NCBI GenBank assembly: GCA_902792495.1
Contig: CADBAC010000038.1
Location: 1-7,805 of the forward strand
Length of the DNA: 7,805 nucleotides
Direction of reading: 5' to 3'
Source: Ruminococcus flavefaciens
GTDB lineage: Bacteria > Bacillota > Clostridia > Oscillospirales > Ruminococcaceae
Part shown: positions 6,575 through 7,805 of the stretch, in pieces
Position numbering within the stretch: position 1 is the stretch's first letter
Layout: every line of letters begins with the position of its first letter
Notes under the pieces: generated by a model
What the model saw: only the letters and a program-made list of their open reading frames with translations
Database searches by the model: none
What the model was told of the DNA's origin: nothing
Program-made: the position numbers and the translations under genes

Positions 6575-7252
6575 ATGAAAGCAAACATTGCTATAATCGA
6601 AGACGATAAGGATATCAGCTCCATACTTGCAAATATACTGAACGAAAACGGCTATTCCTTCAAACAGGCCTACGACGGCTCACAGGCAATGAAGCTGCTG
6701 AAAAATGAAAGCTTCGACCTTGTGCTGATGGACCTGATGCTGCCCTATGTCAACGGCGAGACACTCATATACGAACTGCGGAAGATCTCGGATACTCCCG
6801 TTATTGTCATTTCCGCAAAGTCAATGATGGAGACAAAGCTGGAAGTGCTGCGTCTCGGCGCTGACGACTATATCATAAAGCCCTTCGATATCAATGAAGT
6901 CATCGTCAGGATAGAAGTGGTCCTGAGACGTATGCAGACTACAAAGGAAAAAGATTTTCTCGAAAGCGGCGGTCTGAAGCTGATACTCACCGAAAACAGG
7001 GCGGAATTTGAAGGAACCCCTGTACAGCTTACAGCCAAGGAAATGAGTCTGCTGGAACTTTTCATGAAGAATCCGAAGAAGACTTACACAAAGGCCGAAC
7101 TGTACGAAACGGTATGGAATGACGTTTACTACTACGAGGACAACACCATAAACGTCCATGTCAGCAACCTCCGCAATAAGCTGAAAAAAGTCTCGGGCAA
7201 GGATCATATCGAGACCGTCTGGGGCATCGGCTATCGACTCAGGAGCGAATGA
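6575..7252 (+). CDS. OmpR/PhoB-family DNA-binding response regulator
   Basis: This 225-residue protein begins MKANIAIIEDD. The receiver domain (about 1-120) has the acidic pocket Glu9-Asp10-Asp11, phospho-acceptor Asp53 in LVLMDLMLP, Ser80 at the Thr/Ser switch position and Lys102 in the KPF motif. Residues about 128-225 are a winged-helix DNA-binding domain with LTAKEMSLLELF, the recognition-helix region NTINVHVSNLRNKL and the terminal hairpin WGIGYRL. All catalytic positions are intact, so it should be phosphorylated by the kinase encoded next and act as a transcription factor. It lies about 93 bases after terD, behind a terminator-like hairpin. Its targets are unknown; the operon or the divergent intergenic region upstream are possible targets, but nothing in the sequence proves this. 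Confidence 0.95.
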   Translation: MKANIAIIEDDKDISSILANILNENGYSFKQAYDGSQAMKLLKNESFDLVLMDLMLPYVNGETLIYELRKISDTPVIVISAKSMMETKLEVLRLGADDYIIKPFDINEVIVRIEVVLRRMQTTKEKDFLESGGLKLILTENRAEFEGTPVQLTAKEMSLLELFMKNPKKTYTKAELYETVWNDVYYYEDNTINVHVSNLRNKLKKVSGKDHIETVWGIGYRLRSE

Positions 7253-7253
7253 T

Positions 7254-7805
7254 ATGTGGATGATCGCAGCTTTAGCCGCTATTGTCTGCTGTGTGGTGCT
7301 TGCAGTATATTTGCTGGCGCTGAAACGGCAGATGAGAAATATTTCAAAAGAACTTGACAGAACTGCAAAGCGTTCCTACACTCGCCATGTAAGGATCCCT
7401 CTTTTCGACAATGATCTGAATAGTCTGACATCGGCTATAAACAGGGAGATCGACGACAGAAAGCGGATGAAGATAAAGTCAGAGGAAACAGAAAAGGCTC
7501 TCCGTCAGGCAATTTCCGATATCGCCCATGACCTTCGTACACCTCTGTCGGTCATAAAGGGCGAACTCCAGATAATGAACGGCAATCCGGCAAACAGTCC
7601 CGAACAGAAGCATTACATAGATGTGTGTATCAGGAAGACAGACGAACTGAAAAATATGGCTGACGGCTTCTTTGAACTGGCCCTGCTGGAAAGCCGTGAC
7701 GAATGCCCCGAACTGAAACGCATCAACGTGACGAATCTGCTCATGCAGTTCGTAGCCGAAAATGAAGGCCTGATACGGCTCAATGATCTTGAGCCCGAGA
7801 TAATA
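7254..7805 (+). CDS. Sensor histidine kinase, single N-terminal membrane anchor (partial, C-terminus off window)
   Basis: The frame is open for 184 codons from the ATG at 7254 to the window edge. One base separates it from the response-regulator stop, and AGGAG at 7241-7245 lies 8 bases ahead, so the pair is translationally coupled. Residues 3-23 form one hydrophobic helix (MIAALAAIVCCVVLAVYLLAL), followed at once by basic residues. Residues about 24-85 are a cytoplasmic linker with coiled-coil character. The dimerisation and phosphoacceptor domain has the H-box SDIAHDLRTPLSVIKG with phospho-accepting His92. The second helix of that domain is present; the ATP-binding domain is beyond the window. 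There is no extracellular sensor loop: the protein has one membrane segment and almost nothing outside it. The signal is therefore probably sensed in the membrane, in the cytoplasm, or through a partner protein. Confidence 0.93.
   Translation, partial: MWMIAALAAIVCCVVLAVYLLALKRQMRNISKELDRTAKRSYTRHVRIPLFDNDLNSLTSAINREIDDRKRMKIKSEETEKALRQAISDIAHDLRTPLSVIKGELQIMNGNPANSPEQKHYIDVCIRKTDELKNMADGFFELALLESRDECPELKRINVTNLLMQFVAENEGLIRLNDLEPEII

Overview
The window looks like a piece of a low-to-moderate GC Firmicutes (Clostridia) genome, most like a plant-fibre-degrading gut or rumen species such as Ruminococcus. That is an inference from three things: a lipoprotein glucanase of family GH16 with an attached carbohydrate-binding domain, strong AGGAGG-type ribosome binding sites, and a Gram-positive type YceG/TelA/TerD gene set. 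No RNA gene, CRISPR array or insertion sequence was seen.

Layout. Positions 1-1364 (minus strand) carry the N-terminal 454 residues of a secreted GH16 lipoprotein that runs off the left edge. A 278-base divergent intergenic region follows. It has an extended -10 promoter facing the glucanase, a perfect 7-bp inverted repeat in the middle, and a near-consensus sigma-A type promoter (TTGACA-17-TACAAT) facing right. All remaining genes are on the plus strand: a rhomboid intramembrane protease (1643-2236), a YceG-family protein of 808 residues (2291-4717), a TelA/YceH toxic-anion-resistance protein (4719-5879) and a TerD/YceD calcium-binding stress protein (5900-6481). After these comes a 13-bp hairpin with a U-rich tail that resembles an intrinsic terminator or attenuator. 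An OmpR-family response regulator (6575-7252) and a sensor histidine kinase cut by the right edge (7254-7805) follow it.

How the genes may work together. YceG, TelA and TerD are the core of the tellurite-resistance-like (Ter) stress module, known from the Bacillus yceCDEFGHI operon. Here the module is reduced to one TerD, no TerC is visible, and a rhomboid protease sits first in the apparent operon under the only strong promoter seen. The rhomboid could be the membrane-embedded partner of the cytoplasmic Ter proteins (inference). The two-component pair lies just past the terminator-like hairpin and may be expressed at a lower level by read-through; it could regulate the module or simply be a neighbour. 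The most unusual internal structure is in the YceG protein, which appears to be built from three divergent copies of one alpha/beta unit, with a Pro/Ala/Gln-rich linker between copies 1 and 2.
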